Of a stretch of DNA of 64,000 nucleotides, positions 1 through 13,103 are shown piece by piece (the stretch's first letter is position 1; every line of letters begins with the position of its first letter). Origin of the DNA: Pieris napi (Eukaryota; Arthropoda; Insecta; Lepidoptera; Pieridae); the NCBI RefSeq assembly GCF_905475465.1, contig NC_062247.1, forward strand, positions 5,642,001 through 5,706,000, given 5' to 3'. The notes below the pieces were generated by a model that worked only from the letters and a program-made list of their open reading frames with translations, made no database searches and had not been told where the DNA came from. The position numbers and the translations under genes were made by a program.

Positions 1-240
1 ATTGAATTTCGATTTCATTTACGCGCACGCAAGTTAATCAGTAGTATTAAGAGTACGTCAATATACGCCTTAAATATTTATGTGGAAAGCAGTAGGTACA
101 TGTACATGCTGAGTGCTGTGAAACTAAAGCAATCTCATGGTAGAACAGCTGTATAGATACATAATGCAACTGTAATAACATTTCTTAGTTTACTGAACTA
201 ACAAATCAATTATATTATGTTATAGAATTTTTTATCAGCC

Positions 241-401
241 TTGCGATTCTGTAACACACTTTTCGAATTTGGCATTCTGATAAACAATAAACTATAAGCT
301 CTCTGCTTATCAGAATGCCAAATCATAAAATGACAGCTTTGAGCCAGTCCCCGCTGTGAAAACCGCTGTATGAGTTCGAAAAGTGAGTTACAGAATCGCA
401 A
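241..401. mobile_element. MITE with two nested inverted repeats
   Basis: The ends are 27-bp inverted repeats (241-267 and 375-401, starting TTGCGATTCTGTAAC) with 26 of 27 positions matching. Just inside lies a second perfect 16-bp inverted pair, TTTGGCATTCTGATAA (268-283) and its complement (307-322). There is no coding capacity. The repeats may extend outward to about 225-418, so the target duplication is unclear. Confidence 0.7.
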
Positions 402-3400
402 TGCAGTATTGATTTTTTATAAACAATCAGCAAAACTTCAACTTAAAATAATTCGTAATAAATCAGATATATTTTATATGTACTCCATATATAAATAGCG
501 GCAAATTTACTAGAATGGTTCCCTTTTTACATTTCTTCTATATAGTACGGACTTAACCGGTAAATTATACACCAGTCATGTTACACTATTAGTAAAAGAC
601 TACGAAAATATATTCTGTATAATTAGACAGTCATTAAAACAATGCGAGCAATTATACCTGACATAAAACAACAAAAGTTAGACAAGTGGAAATTAATTAA
701 TTGGATTTTGGAATTACGAAAATGCTTATAAAAAATCAAATAGTCACAAAACCATAAAATTGGTGTTTAGAGGCACCAGAACCGGAAACAGCGTAGACAT
801 GTAGAAACGCAACAAAATAATGAACGAAAGTCATTATAACCGAGATTGGAGATAACAAAAATGCGCTTTAACGTTAATTAAACCTACTGTCGTAATGTAT
901 GGTAGCAGTGTTTAGCGGATATCATGAGTATCGTGTCGCACTGAACAAGCCAATACCGTCTTGGGTCCTAATGTATCAAAATTGTTATAAAAATAAATTA
1001 TATTAAAAATACAAAAAGCCGTTAATTGCCTACTGTAATGAATTACAAAGATTAACTAATATGATTTATGCAAAAAATGAATTTGCGGTCTAAAATGGAT
1101 ACCGGAATATGTTATTGTAGACTTCGTTGCTTCTGTTAGATATGCTCAATGCTTTCAGTACATATATATTATATATTTAACGTTATCAACACTCGCATAA
1201 AATTAATGTCTCAAAGGGGCATTAATGTTTGTATTTAAGACTCTGTTAAACTGTGAAAAACTAAATTTAGTTAATTCCTAAATAATATTAATAAATTTAA
1301 TTCTCGTAAGAATATACAGCGACGTAGGTAACTAAACGTAGATAGAACTTCCAAATCTATTTAACATTTAAAACAAAATAATCTTTTATCGGATAACAAT
1401 TTTTAATACTTTGCTTAACATTATACAAATGTCCTATTTTACATATTACTGCTTTATTAGCTGAGGGGAAAATTAAATGACCGTGATAAACGCAATTTAA
1501 TCCTTACTGACTCCCAAAGTAAGTCCTGGCTTCTGGAACTAGAAAACGCCTTTACCGATAGCGCGGTACAGAGCAATTTAATCTGTTTAAAATGTGTAAA
1601 TGAGCGAACGAATAGGTTTCGTGTATAAAAGCCCTAACTCAATTTTCACGCAACGTTGATCATGATTATATTCCACCATCAGTGGCAATTAACTACATCG
1701 CGAGAATAAGGTATTTTTGCAATAACACTATCTTTATAAATTCACATCATCATAACTTAAACTTACTGTTTAATTCTAACATTAATAAAATTTTCACGCC
1801 CTCTTCCTACTGTAAATTACAAGGCGAAGAAAAAACATGTTTATAAATCGCATAAGTTCGCTCCAAATCGTACTGTGAGCAAAAAAGAAAGCTGAGCCGT
1901 ACTGAAAGCTTAGGAGAATGGCACATTGTCTTATATTGAATAATCGTCTAATAACTTTGTAAACAAAACACTCTTGCCATATTAAAACAAATGACTATCG
2001 TAATTATCCTCGACCGTGCTCGCAGTTAAGCGAACTGAACGTTCGCAAAATGATATTATTTTTTAACTTCAAAATCATTTTTAAAAAAAATTTCTAGATT
2101 TATTAATTTAATGTAATTGTATACAACGTTCCTTTTACTGCTAGTGCGGTAGGTACAATTTTTTTATTGATACCCAAAAATTACAGAGCAATGACAATTC
2201 ATTATGTTTTTATAGAAAATACCATGGAGAGTTCTCCCAGAGACAATTAGGGAATAGAAACGTTCAATTACAAGACGATTATCTTTGAAATCCAGAGCTG
2301 TTTCCTCATTGGCTACGCGCTGTGACATGACGACAAAGGTCCCACTAACAGGCCACAGTATAAAGGCATGTTGTGTGTTATTCAAGAAGTTTTGTTATAA
2401 GTACTCAACCACAGAATAGATAAACAAAAATTAGTTACTAAGTCTAGTTAATTAGAGTTAGTCGAAATTAGGTAAAAATACTTTTTAATGATCTAAATCC
2501 ACTAAGTGCCTTAAATGCGCTCGTAGACAAATGAAATTAAATTTAAAATTATTACATTCAATAAAATTAGAGTTATTTTTAAATTATTAAAAATTCAATT
2601 TTTAAATTATGAAAATGTAGATTATTTTTGTTTAGTTTTTTCATATATCTATTCGTTTACAGCATAGCCAAACAATAATTATAATATAGACTAACTTACT
2701 ACAACCTTAAACAACATTAAAATATCTCTCCACATGAAAAAAAGCTTTATTGAGAACTATAGCGAGCACATAAGCTATATTTTTAAAGATATATAAAACG
2801 AGCCATCTTAGTTCGACATAATAATAATTGTGAACAGATGACAAAAACGACCTCATTCTCTACGACAATTCAACTACATTTATAATGCTATTGATAAGAA
2901 ACCATTATATTAATAATGTTAATTCCGCATCAAAAATACATTAAACGAGCAAAAAAAGTTACAGGTAACATAGAAACAAAAATGGCCGAACGATGTCTGT
3001 ATATCAATGATCCATAATAAAAAAAATATATAATAATAGCTAATATAAAATTAGACCGAAAAATACCCGATTGCTAGCAGCTTATTTCTCAATTGCAGCT
3101 TGCTTTACGGAATAACTATTATAAATTAGTAAATTAATTGAGTAGAATTATGTTTCTGATCTTTTGAATATCGTTTTGTGTAAGAACTGTTTTTCTCAAA
3201 ACAAGAATATCTCTAGGGTGATTGTCATATGCAATTGAAAAATTTAGTTCAAGTAAATAATTTTCTTTCGTTTATTACCAACGTCATATTATTAAGTTCA
3301 TGCAAAAATATCATCAAAATCACAAAGTTCCGCGAGTGATGCCGCGTGTAGCTTACATAATGGGAATTATTTTAACATTACACTAAGCAACGATAAACAT

Positions 3401-5115
3401 CCAATTTTAATGTAAATTTACATTGCCCATTGTTAAAATTTACGAAATTGTTTTTGTCTATTTCCGCATTTATGTAAACTAAATGTAATCAAAAATAATT
3501 AACTCGACATTTTGCTCATCTTGATAATTTTAATTGTTAAACTCACGTTTGATTTTAACTACCTGTGGTTTCTAATTAAAGCAATTATTGTAATTAACGG
3601 AATGAAAATACATAACCAAATACTTGAGCGAACTTATATGTAAGTACTTTATCTATATTGCCATCGTGGATGCGTTCAATTCGTTAGGTTTTTAAATGAA
3701 TTTGTTGCGACTCCTGCCAGGTCGGCAGTTACAGAAAGCTGATGGCCATTTCTGTCATCCATCCATCGTCCATTAACAATGTCTCTTTTACCTACTATTT
3801 ACATACTAACGCTAAAAACTTATTACTAATACAATTTCGTATTTATAAATTAACTTCCGCAGTCTTGCATTACTTCAGAATTCTTTTGATTTTTATAATG
3901 TTTTCTTTAATTAGGGTTGACTGGAAGAGATCGCTTAGTAGCGATAACACCGTCCGTTGCAACATGATTTAAAGTTTATTGTTCATATTATTATTTAATA
4001 GTGTACAAAAAGTGTAAATAAATGAACTAAAAAAATAATATATAGTAAGTAAATTAATCGAATTAATATTAAAATGAATTAAAGTTTAATAGAAATATAT
4101 TTTGGGGAGGTAGGTTCTTATATTACGCATAGGTATACAAATTACGATCATAGTATTACAGAAACAATAAACTCTTGGACCTGTATTAGGCGCAAAATTA
4201 TTTGAAAATAGAATGTCGATAGCTATAGATACTATAAAGAGCACAGACTACAGACCGCGAGGGAGGCAAGTCAAGCAGGGATAAACATGGAATCAGACTA
4301 CTTATTACGGAGCGCGTTAGTATGCATGGACTGGGATCCCTGGGCCCTTCATCCCGCATTATGGCTGTACATAAACGATGCCGCAATTTACAAGTATCTA
4401 GTAAACCTTGCACCGCCATTATTTAGATTGGCTTGTTTTCGAATCAACTACTTTGTTGTAAAATCGCATATTAATGAGCAAACAAACCTTGTTTATGTGA
4501 TTTTAAAGAGTACATTTCTGTAGTACATGTATATTTTTGTAACTATTTTTCTTACGAACAAGCCACGACTAAGATCTAGGTGTTTTAATAAAGTTTGCTT
4601 CGCTTTAAACGTCTGTATTTGATGAGAAAATATCAGACCGTTCTCAGCAATTGTTTCATAATTTTTTACAGCCAGAACCGAATAAAATGCCCAATTTAAG
4701 CAATAAAAAGTAATAAATAGGATGACATTCAGCCGTTTCTGAGACATTTTCTCAAATTAGCCTATTATTAGTTGCCGATAGGATGCTTTTAATATTGAAT
4801 TAGGGGACCCTGTGGTTATTTTGACCCTAATCGTATCTTGAGTTAACGCACAGAGCTGTAATGGCTTCAATAATGCCCAAATGACACAAAATATTGTCAA
4901 ATTATAGACCCTGGAGTATGAGCAACCACTTATGAGCTCTGTCGTTTTTCAAAGTAGCGATAGCAACGAAAGGGGTGAACCGTTTTTAAATTAAATTTCA
5001 TATGGTAAATATTTATAACTCGCAAGAAAAGGCTTGGATACAAATAAGAGACTTATTTCCACCCGTATCTGTCTTGTAAATAGGCATAAAAGTAGGTACC
5101 AATATGAATTCATAT
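402..5115. other. AT-rich DNA without recognised genes
   Basis: Only short open frames (up to about 84 codons) with no recognisable protein similarity, and no tRNA-like or strongly repeated structure. I see nothing to annotate. Confidence 0.6.
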
Positions 5116-5210
5116 AAGGCCGGCAATGCAACCGCGAGTCTTCTCTCATTTGAGTGTAGCGGCGGTATCATTTTACTCCTCCACCACCTGTCACCTATTT
5201 TATAATAATA
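5116..5210 (+). mobile_element. Decayed LINE 3' end (VHGRR family)
   Basis: The segment starts AAGGCCGGCAATGCAACCGC, continues to the GGCGGTATCA core and ends in an A/T-rich tail. It aligns by eye with the better copies at 21055-21173 and, inverted, 14389-14726, with many substitutions. Confidence 0.5.
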
Positions 5211-5704
5211 AAATAATTTAAAAAATAGTTATATACGTCGTGATATAGACATTATTTTCGGAGTGTTTCATTCATACATATTTTATTTAAATTATTCTGT
5301 ACTAAAGATTATAAAGCGTTTCTTAAATTACTATGAAATTGTCAACAAATTAAGAAATAATAAAAATAAATGTAAACGTTCAGCTTGGGATTGTATATGT
5401 TCAATGCATCAAAAAATTTATTTGCAATCGCCCGTTCCTCAGACATTTCAAAAAAGGCTGTGTCATATTATTTTAGTGGATGACGCCGAACTAACAGCTG
5501 CAACTGCTTGATTGTAGTATTTATATTCGATACGAATCGATTTCATTCGATTTATTCGATTTAGATCCAAAGCCTAATAGGAGTGATGTATTTCGGGCCG
5601 TCGGTGATTAGTTCCTACGTGATGCGCTTACACATAAATCGTTTGATTCGCATTATACCATTCGTATTATTAAATGCCTGTGAGAACTTCTTATTATGCG
5701 AACG

Positions 5705-6345
5705 TGATGGAATGTAGAAATAAGTTTAGTTTAATTCTCTCCGTTTGTTTTCGGACAATACAATTTTCATTAAAGTTCAATAAGTTCAGAAATAACGGTT
5801 TGTTTATAATATATAATAAAAAACTATGATGTTGGAGATGAATTCAAACAAAGAACATTTTTAATGCAATTTAGTAATAAGTTATGTTTAATTCTCTCCG
5901 TTTGTTTTCGGACAATACAATTTTCATTAAAGTATAATATGTTCAGAAATATGTAAGGGGTAAATAGCGGTTTGTTTAAAATATTTAATAAAAACTATGA
6001 TGTATTCAAACAGAGTATTTACTTAATTCAATTTAGGAATAAGTTTAGTTTAATTCTCTCCGTTTGTTTTTCGACTATACAATTTTCATTAAAGTATAAT
6101 ATGTTCAGAAATTATGTAATGGGTAAATAAGGGTTTGTTTAAAATATTTAATAAAAACTATGATGTATTCAAACAGAGTATTTACTTAATGCAATGTAGG
6201 AATAAGTTTAGTTCAATTCTCTCCGTTTGTTTTCGGACAATACAATTTTCAATAAAGTTCCAAATAATTATTGTTTGTTTATTATATTTACGAAATTACT
6301 ATGATGTAGTAGATATATTCAAACAATGTAGAGATCTATTGATAA
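5705..6345. repeat. Tandem array, four units of about 160 bp
   Basis: The landmark TTAATTCTCTCCGTTTG recurs at 5731, 5888 and 6050, and with one change near 6213, giving periods of 157, 162 and 163 bp. Each unit then carries a tract related to CGGACAATACAATTTTCA and an AAAACTATGATGT tract. The last unit is more diverged. No protein is encoded. It is minisatellite- or satellite-like. Confidence 0.85.
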
Positions 6346-7383
6346 GTAAATAGATTTAAGGCGGTTCTTAACACAATCGTACATTAAAATGTAGGTATAT
6401 AATAGATTTATTTATAATTTACACAACAGTCGACCTTTCGGTTTTCCTCAATTATATACCTTTTTACATACCTAAAACATACTAATAATAGTAGTACATA
6501 GGCATAGTAGGCTTTTTCTACTGAAACATAAGTAAAATTCCTAGCGTAAATTATTATCTACAAGCCTAAATAAAAGTTCATTTTAGATTATTTGGAACCA
6601 GTAACTCACCCAATGGAGTGTGGACATTTTTTGTTGTGTCATTGAACATTTAAGGCAAACAGTCCGATGTTAATCCGAAAACAATTTTGTTTTGCCGGAA
6701 AACCCAGTTTCAGAACCGTAACCTAAAATAGTTCAGAGTTCTCCATGAACACGATATTTCTTGTTTATTATTTAGTCTTTGCATTTGTTCGCGATTACCA
6801 CAGAATAGATACCTAAATAAGTCATTTGGTTGAATCTTGTACTAGGTACGGAAAATATGTATTTATACCTAGCATTGTTGATGTGCAATTTATATTAATC
6901 ACCTTTATATATACGGTATCAAAATTAAAAAGAGACGTTTTGTACCAAAATTAACAGTGTCCGTATCTAGTTTTATTAAAATTCCATGAGCAAATCAAAC
7001 TTATTACCGCGATCACAGTTTCATTTTATGACCATTTTACGGCTTTCCGAATACATTTTATCTAATTAAAATCATTCAGTGATTTATGTTTTGTTTTAGA
7101 GACTTTTAAAACGTTGGCAACCTTTTAATTTTATTGTCTGTTTATTGCCACGAAAACCTGACTTAATTATTATAGCGTAAAATGAAGTGGGTATATTTGC
7201 TGTTAACCTTATCGCAGTTTTAGAGGTTTTTCATATTATATACTCATATGTTAGAATATCTATTAATTGTCTTTGAAATATATAGAAAGTACCTACTAAT
7301 CAAAAGTTATTTTATCAGCCGCGAAAACGGAGGTTATTCATAAGTTTTGTTGAATTTTATATTTGAGTATGATGATGTGTTTA
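6346..7383. other. AT-rich DNA without recognised features
   Basis: No supportable frame, repeat or RNA structure seen between the tandem array and the SINE. Confidence 0.5.
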
Positions 7384-7668
7384 GAGCAATGTTGGCCTAG
7401 TGTTTTCACCGTTTGACCCTCGTCCCTGAGATCGTAGGTTCGATCTCCTGCTGTGCACCAATGGACGCATTCTATGTGCGCATTTAACATTTGCTCGAGC
7501 GGTGATAACAACATGAGGAAACCGGCTTGCCAACCCGGCATGAGTCAGACACAGGAGGGTGATCACCTACATGCCTATTTCATTGACAAATGATCATAAA
7601 ACAGATACAGAAACCTAAAGCCCAGACCTAAATAGATTGTAGCCACTGATTTATTTATTTTTATTTAT
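7384..7668 (+). mobile_element. tRNA-derived SINE, family 1, near full length
   Basis: The 5' head has an A-box-like TGGCCTAGTG and a B-box-like GTAGGTTCGATCTC, as in a pol III promoter from a tRNA. Then follow a body with TGTGCGCATTTAACAT and a conserved tail ACAGATACAGAAACCTAAAG, before an A/T-rich 3' end. Copies sharing these blocks occur at 12900, 19036/20112, 11100 (inverted) and 34868 (inverted). Confidence 0.85.
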
Positions 7669-7878
7669 GACCATGTAGTTAGTCATGCAAGCACAAATTC
7701 GTGTATACACAAACTTTTCGTAAACTAAAAGACATAGATTTTATCCTTTTTGTACTACATCTTCCAAGTTAAGACAGTCTAAGGTAGTTCTTGAGAGGAT
7801 CTATAATATATTATAACGTTATTAACGTATTAATGGTCGACCTACTGAGATTCTTCTTCTTCTCAGGACGCGGTTTAA

Positions 7879-8103
7879 TCTACTATATAAAAATAAGTCG
7901 GGTTTTCCTTCCTGACGCTATAACTCCAGAACGCACGAACCGACTTCCACGGTTTTGCATTCGTTGGAAAGGTCTCGGGCTCCGTGAGGTTTATAGCAAA
8001 GAAAATTCAGGAAAAATTTCATCAGAAAAGCGGGATCACCAAACGAAATGTTACATAAAACGAAGCCATCTGGTGGCGAAACGGAGTTCGCCGAGTTTGC
8101 TAG
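7879..8103 (+). mobile_element. Non-autonomous Helitron, 225 bp
   Basis: It begins TCTACTATATAAAAATAAG directly after an A and ends with hairpin GGCGAA-ACGGAG-TTCGCC (8075-8092), then CTAG directly before a T (8100-8104). This is the Helitron pattern: 5' TC, a 3' hairpin then CTRR, and insertion between A and T with no target duplication. The interior is non-coding. Confidence 0.85.
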
Positions 8104-11099
8104 TGATCTATTATTCTATATAAAAAAACTATTTTTTTACATGATATTAGAATTAACTATTTACTACGTAAACTGGTTTGTTTAATAACGCTTTACACCT
8201 TGCGGTGTCTACATATAATTGTTATATCGTGAATACCTCATAACACCGTCACTAGGTACATTTCCTTATCATTTCTATTGTGTACCCTTAGAATAAATAA
8301 AAGAAATATTTGCCCTTGCATTAGTATAAAAATATTCAGTTGACCTCCAAATACTGCATACCAGTGTCATAATGTGAAATCGCGCACAAACAAAACCCTA
8401 CTGACTGATCGTCAGCTAAAAACAAAAAAATATTTAAACTCTGATATCCTAAACCAATATATTTTTGGTCCCCATATTGGCGTGGAACTAGAACAAAACT
8501 ATTTTTCAGAGGTTTCGTGCCGCCTCTTAGTGGAAGTTAACGCTCATTGTAGTGCTGTGCTTTACCAAAGACAAGTTGACTCTAACAACATTCAGAGTCG
8601 AGACTTGGAATGACGTACGTCAAATAGAATAATATAGGTTTATTCATTTACAGTATAGATTCCAAACACCAATTGTAATAGACTAACTTACAAACTACGT
8701 TAAACTTCTAACAAAATTTGTTTCTTAAAAATAAAGCAACCTACATTGATCTTTTAGTCATCCCAAACCTGTCACCTCAGTTCTGTACCAGAACTGTAAC
8801 GGTTAAGCAGTGAGATGATAACCGGAATCGTTAATTGCTGGCGGAGGAGCTCGTGAGCTCCACGCAAACAGCAGAGCATGCCTTATAATGCCGGAATATA
8901 AGAATATTTCATATCTAAGCAATTCCAGAAGCTGCCCATGCAGACTGTTCTACCCCTCAAAACATTAAGTGCAAAGTAAGCGCTGCCTAAACTCAAAACA
9001 TCTAAGGGAATGACATCTTAGATTTAACATTTTTAATGTTCTACTACGAGTAGGTATTGTTGCCCTTTTAAATGCCCTTGCAATAGGCTAAGTAACGTGT
9101 ACGTAAAATTGTGTTTGTGTATATAATTTTAATATAACCTTACTATTTATTTGAGGACAATATAGAAACTACCACAATTAATATCTGATTAAATAAATGA
9201 ATTATTATAAAAGATGTTACATTGCTTACGTAAACCATTTTTACCAATTACTAAACTTATGCATAGTTTAAAACGATATAAAATCTAAAAGCCGGAATCA
9301 CTTAAGCGCCGGAAATGGCCACAACTTATCGCCAAATAAATCAAAATTGCACTTTTTTCAACGGCCATAGACAAAGGTGCCGACACAATTACCAAAAATG
9401 ACTTGGCACCATAATTTGGCTAATCGTAACTAATTCCTCAAACGACCAATTACTTACACAAACTCCCACAAAATTTGCGGAAACGATCCCAAAATGTCCA
9501 TTCATAAAAATTTTACGAGAGCAACCTCATTATATACTATTTATAATGACATCTGACTGCTTTCCTAATATCTAGCAAATAGATCGCGTTGAACGTTTAC
9601 TAAACACTAACTAAACTATGAATTCTCATCTCAATAAATTAATAATTTAAGATTATAATTATTATAAGTATGTTCAAGTATGGATGACGTTGTTAACCAT
9701 TTCGCTTCCCATTAAGTGAACGCCAAAATGTCATGAACAAGAATTGTTAAATGTTATCCCATATTTTTTAATTGGCTTGAAAAAAACCAAAGCAGGACTT
9801 TTTTTTATTCTAGCTTATAGTATAAAATATAATAAAATAAAATTAGTCTGTTCGTAATAATCTTATGAATAAGGTGATTAGCATTTATCTAAAATATGAA
9901 AGTGCTCAATCAATGTTCAACTAGCTCGACTTGTCAACTTTACGATCCATTTAAAACTTTCAAATTTAGATTATATGTATATACTTAAAATTATTTTGTA
10001 ACCAATGTCTGTATCTAAATTAGTGATAATCTCTCATTTGAAGTATATAGGGGACTATTTACATGCATTCAGGTCTTTATTCTAGATCACCTACGTACCT
10101 ACTAGAATCTAGTTTCATGAGCTGTCAACTACTTTTTTATAGCGTATATTTTAGGCGGTCTGAAATTAAGCACAGAACAGAACTAGCTGGTTCTTGCTGG
10201 ACCAGACTATCGTCCGATTGGCTGTAGCATCATGATGCTGATCTAAAATTCTATGTCTCTAACCTAAAAACCCCAGTTATTTTAGCTTATCACAACTCAC
10301 ACACTTAGTACAATTTGTATACAAATAAAAGTTAAAAGAAAAATCTATGAAACAGACACAGAAATCTGTCCAATAAAAGGGTTAAACCAGTTAACTAACT
10401 CCGTTGGCTCTGCGTCCCAAAAAGTGACTTGGTCTCCAAAATGAGTCTAACAGCCAGTCCTGTGCCACCTCCCGCCAATTGAAGGCTTTCAGCTTCAGCA
10501 GGCCCACCTTTATACTGTCGATTCAGCGGTACATAAGCCGACCTACTGGTATCCGACCAATAAGCCTCCACCGCCCGATGTTGTCCCACGCACTCTACTC
10601 ACTAAGGGATTACATGACTTTATATAAATCTTCCTTTAATTCACACAACGTGTCAAGTCGTGCAAAGTTGTTAGTATAATGTGTATTAGTAGTAAATGGT
10701 AATTAATCCGGATACTCGCCAATATCGGTCAGCGATCTTAACATTTATAGCTTGTCATTACCGGTAATTAACACATGACAAAATTCAATGTGAAAGTACA
10801 ATTTGTTGAACTAGCCTAGTCGTTAAAACTGAATCAAACTGTTTAATACCATTACTGATGTGTATGAGCGTTTTTTAATTTAATAATTTTGCTAGTAGAC
10901 TTTAATTGATTGCCATTACTGACTATACGTTCTTACTCAGCTTAAAGTTGCAATTTGATTTAACAAAATTATAGTTTGTTTATAAGCTAATTTATTATAA
11001 GGGTATCTTGGTATATTTGACAATAATAATAACCTAGTGGCCCTACAGCCTTATTTGTTGGCATCAGATCATTTTTAATTCATAGACAAGATTTTTAGA
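8104..11099. other. AT-rich DNA, no gene seen
   Basis: No supportable gene. A perfect 8-bp palindrome arm pair, CAGTTCTG-TAC-CAGAACTG, lies at 8778-8796, and GGAGCTC-GT-GAGCTCC lies near 8847-8862. A possible LINE remnant is listed at 10395-10600. Confidence 0.5.
10395..10600 (-). pseudogene. Possible LINE C-terminal remnant
   Basis: This is a GC-richer patch in AT-rich surroundings. On the minus strand one frame reads NWREVAQDW after KVGLLKLKAF, recalling the extreme C-terminus of non-LTR retrotransposon proteins. The frame is short and interrupted. It could be another repeat class. Confidence 0.35.
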
Positions 11100-11226
11100 T
11101 TTGAGCCGGTTTCCACGATGTTTTCCTTCGCAGTACTAGCGAGTCTTGCACATCTAACACACAGACAGACAAGTCCATTGGTGCATAGCCCGGAATCAAA
11201 CCTCCGTAGGTATCAGAGTATAGGTA
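11100..11226 (-). mobile_element. SINE family 1, inverted 5' part
   Basis: Reading the minus strand gives the head and B-box region of the SINE at 7384 (a GGTTTGATTCCGGGC-like stretch, then CACCAATGGAC and GAAGGAAAACATCGTGG). The 3' tail is missing and the copy is diverged. Confidence 0.65.
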
Positions 11227-12063
11227 CGCTAAAGTAAATAAAAATGCTAAAAACAACAATTGAATTTGCCAACAAAAACTGTTAGGTGGGAAATTTTTGA
11301 TGTCTTTTGTTTTTTTTAAAATAAAAAATTGTCACTTTTTTGTCATATATTTGTAGATGCCTTTAAAAGGTTGTGTTTCATAGCTGGAGTATGAGATCCG
11401 ATCTCTTTGGTCTGTTTTAAAAAATTTGTATTAAGTTTTGACACAAATAATATGTAGGTGATACTAAGTTCACCGGTTCATCTAGTGTTTTATAAAGAAT
11501 AACTTCTAACAAACGTCTTACGTATAAAAATAATCGATATTCTTAATTATGCTATAGACATAATATGACACATTTAAAAATTACGTGACAATTTAACGTC
11601 AGACAAGGTGCTAATGGAGTATCTCTAGTTATCTTTCAAAAGAGACGGATATATGAAATTGGTACAATAAAACGCTTAGGAATAGGTTTATCGCGTCCAC
11701 TTCCTATGGCTCTAATACCCAAAACAAACAATCACGAACAAAGGAGTCCTAATAAAAAAAGTGTGTTTTTATAGCGCCACGAGTGTGAGGTCGGTACGAG
11801 GAATGTTGGCGCCTGTCTGAGTACGTATACCTGTTCGTTTATCAATGGACCGAGAAAAAATACAAAAAGACGAAGTATCAAAGTGCTTTATCAATTGCGT
11901 CCGGGAAGGGTTGTCCTGCTCTCGTAAATCATTTCTCAATTAACGACACTTCGTGTCATAGAAATTTTCATAATTTTAGTACTATCAAGTAGTTATGTAT
12001 ATCAATTACAAGTGACCCAAGTATTCCCAATGGAACCTGAGCTTTTTTGTACATATAGCATGC
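11227..12063. other. No recognised features
   Basis: AT-rich sequence with no supportable gene, repeat or RNA. Confidence 0.45.
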
Positions 12064-12153
12064 AGAGATCCCAATGTCTTAGAGAAGCTTGTGGTGAAGG
12101 TACAAGACCTCGAGGCCGAGTCTCTACTCGCTGGACCGACCAAGTTAAGCACA
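12064..12153 (+). pseudogene. RTE-type LINE reverse transcriptase C-terminal fragment
   Basis: One frame reads TRPRGRVSTRWTDQVK, and the neighbouring frame reads LEKLVVKVQ just upstream. Both belong to the conserved C-terminal stretch of RTE/BovB-like reverse transcriptases, split here by a frameshift. The fragment is about 90 bp and is not functional. Confidence 0.65.
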
Positions 12154-12899
12154 CACACACATTACACATGTATTTTAACGGTACATAATAAACGCGCTCG
12201 TATTAAAATATAATTCACAATTTAAATAAATACATATGAATATTTCGATTACTCCGATTACCTTGTAATTTACCGAACAAGCTACGGCTGCCTTGAACTA
12301 CAATGATTAACTATGCCGCACTAAACGTTTAACATTAATTCAAATTACCAATATGTCCCAATTCGAAGGGAGTCCAACCACATCAGATCAGATTAGACTC
12401 CCCAAGAAAAAAGGCCGCCCCAAACAATTCTGCCGACAGTCTGAAGTTAAGTGCGTGGCTCAAGAAAGAATATTGGCGAAGCATTGGGGATTCTCTCTGC
12501 CCCACCAGAAAAATAAGTCAAAGTAAGTAAGTAATATGTGCCAATATTTTGCCATAAATACTCACATTTTGGTTGATGGAACCCGTAATTAAACACATTT
12601 TCCTCCAGTGAAAGTGTATTTTTTTCGTAATGTTGTTGAAGTACATCAAGGCATCGGGAAAACACATGTCAGCATCTGTTACACTGGTCATGCAAGTAGG
12701 TGATCAGCCTTTTTTACTTACCAAACAATAATAATTTTGTCATCTGGTAACGGACCAAGAACTCTGAATTATATTGTTAAAAAGGCGTTTTAAAGGTCAC
12801 GAATAAATGTATAAATTGTGAATCTACATAGTGTTGTAGTTGAAATCAGGTAGAATTCTAATAGTGTAAAAATATCTGACTAAATGGTTTGATATTGAA
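12154..12899. other. No gene; short CA microsatellite
   Basis: A short CACACACA run lies near 12150-12161. The rest is AT-rich with no recognisable features. Confidence 0.45.
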
Positions 12900-13103
12900 T
12901 GAGCAGTGTTGGCCAAGTGCCTTCAGCGTACGACTCTCATCCCTGAGGTCGTAGGTTCGATCCTCGGCTGTGCTACAATGGACGTGTGTCAGGCATAGAA
13001 GGCTGATCACCTACTTGCCTATTAGATTAATAAATGATCATGAAACAGATACAGAAAACTGAGGCCCAGACCTAAAAAGGTTGTAGCGACACTGATAAAA
13101 AAA
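12900..13103 (+). mobile_element. SINE family 1 with internal deletion
   Basis: The head GTTGGCCAAGTGCCTTCAGC, B-box GTAGGTTCGATCC and tail ACAGATACAGAAAACTGAGG are present. The middle, from the CTATGTGCGC block to the GTCGACGGCG block, is missing relative to the copy at 7384. Confidence 0.85.

Noticed and set aside
7381..7566. Two overlapping minus-strand frames of about 61-67 codons
   Set aside because: They are the antisense of a SINE.
7791..8123. 110-codon plus-strand frame
   Set aside because: Most of it is the Helitron at 7879-8103, a non-coding element.
8374..8613. 79-codon plus-strand frame
   Set aside because: It begins at a GTG, has no recognised domain or splice context, and its length is expected by chance.
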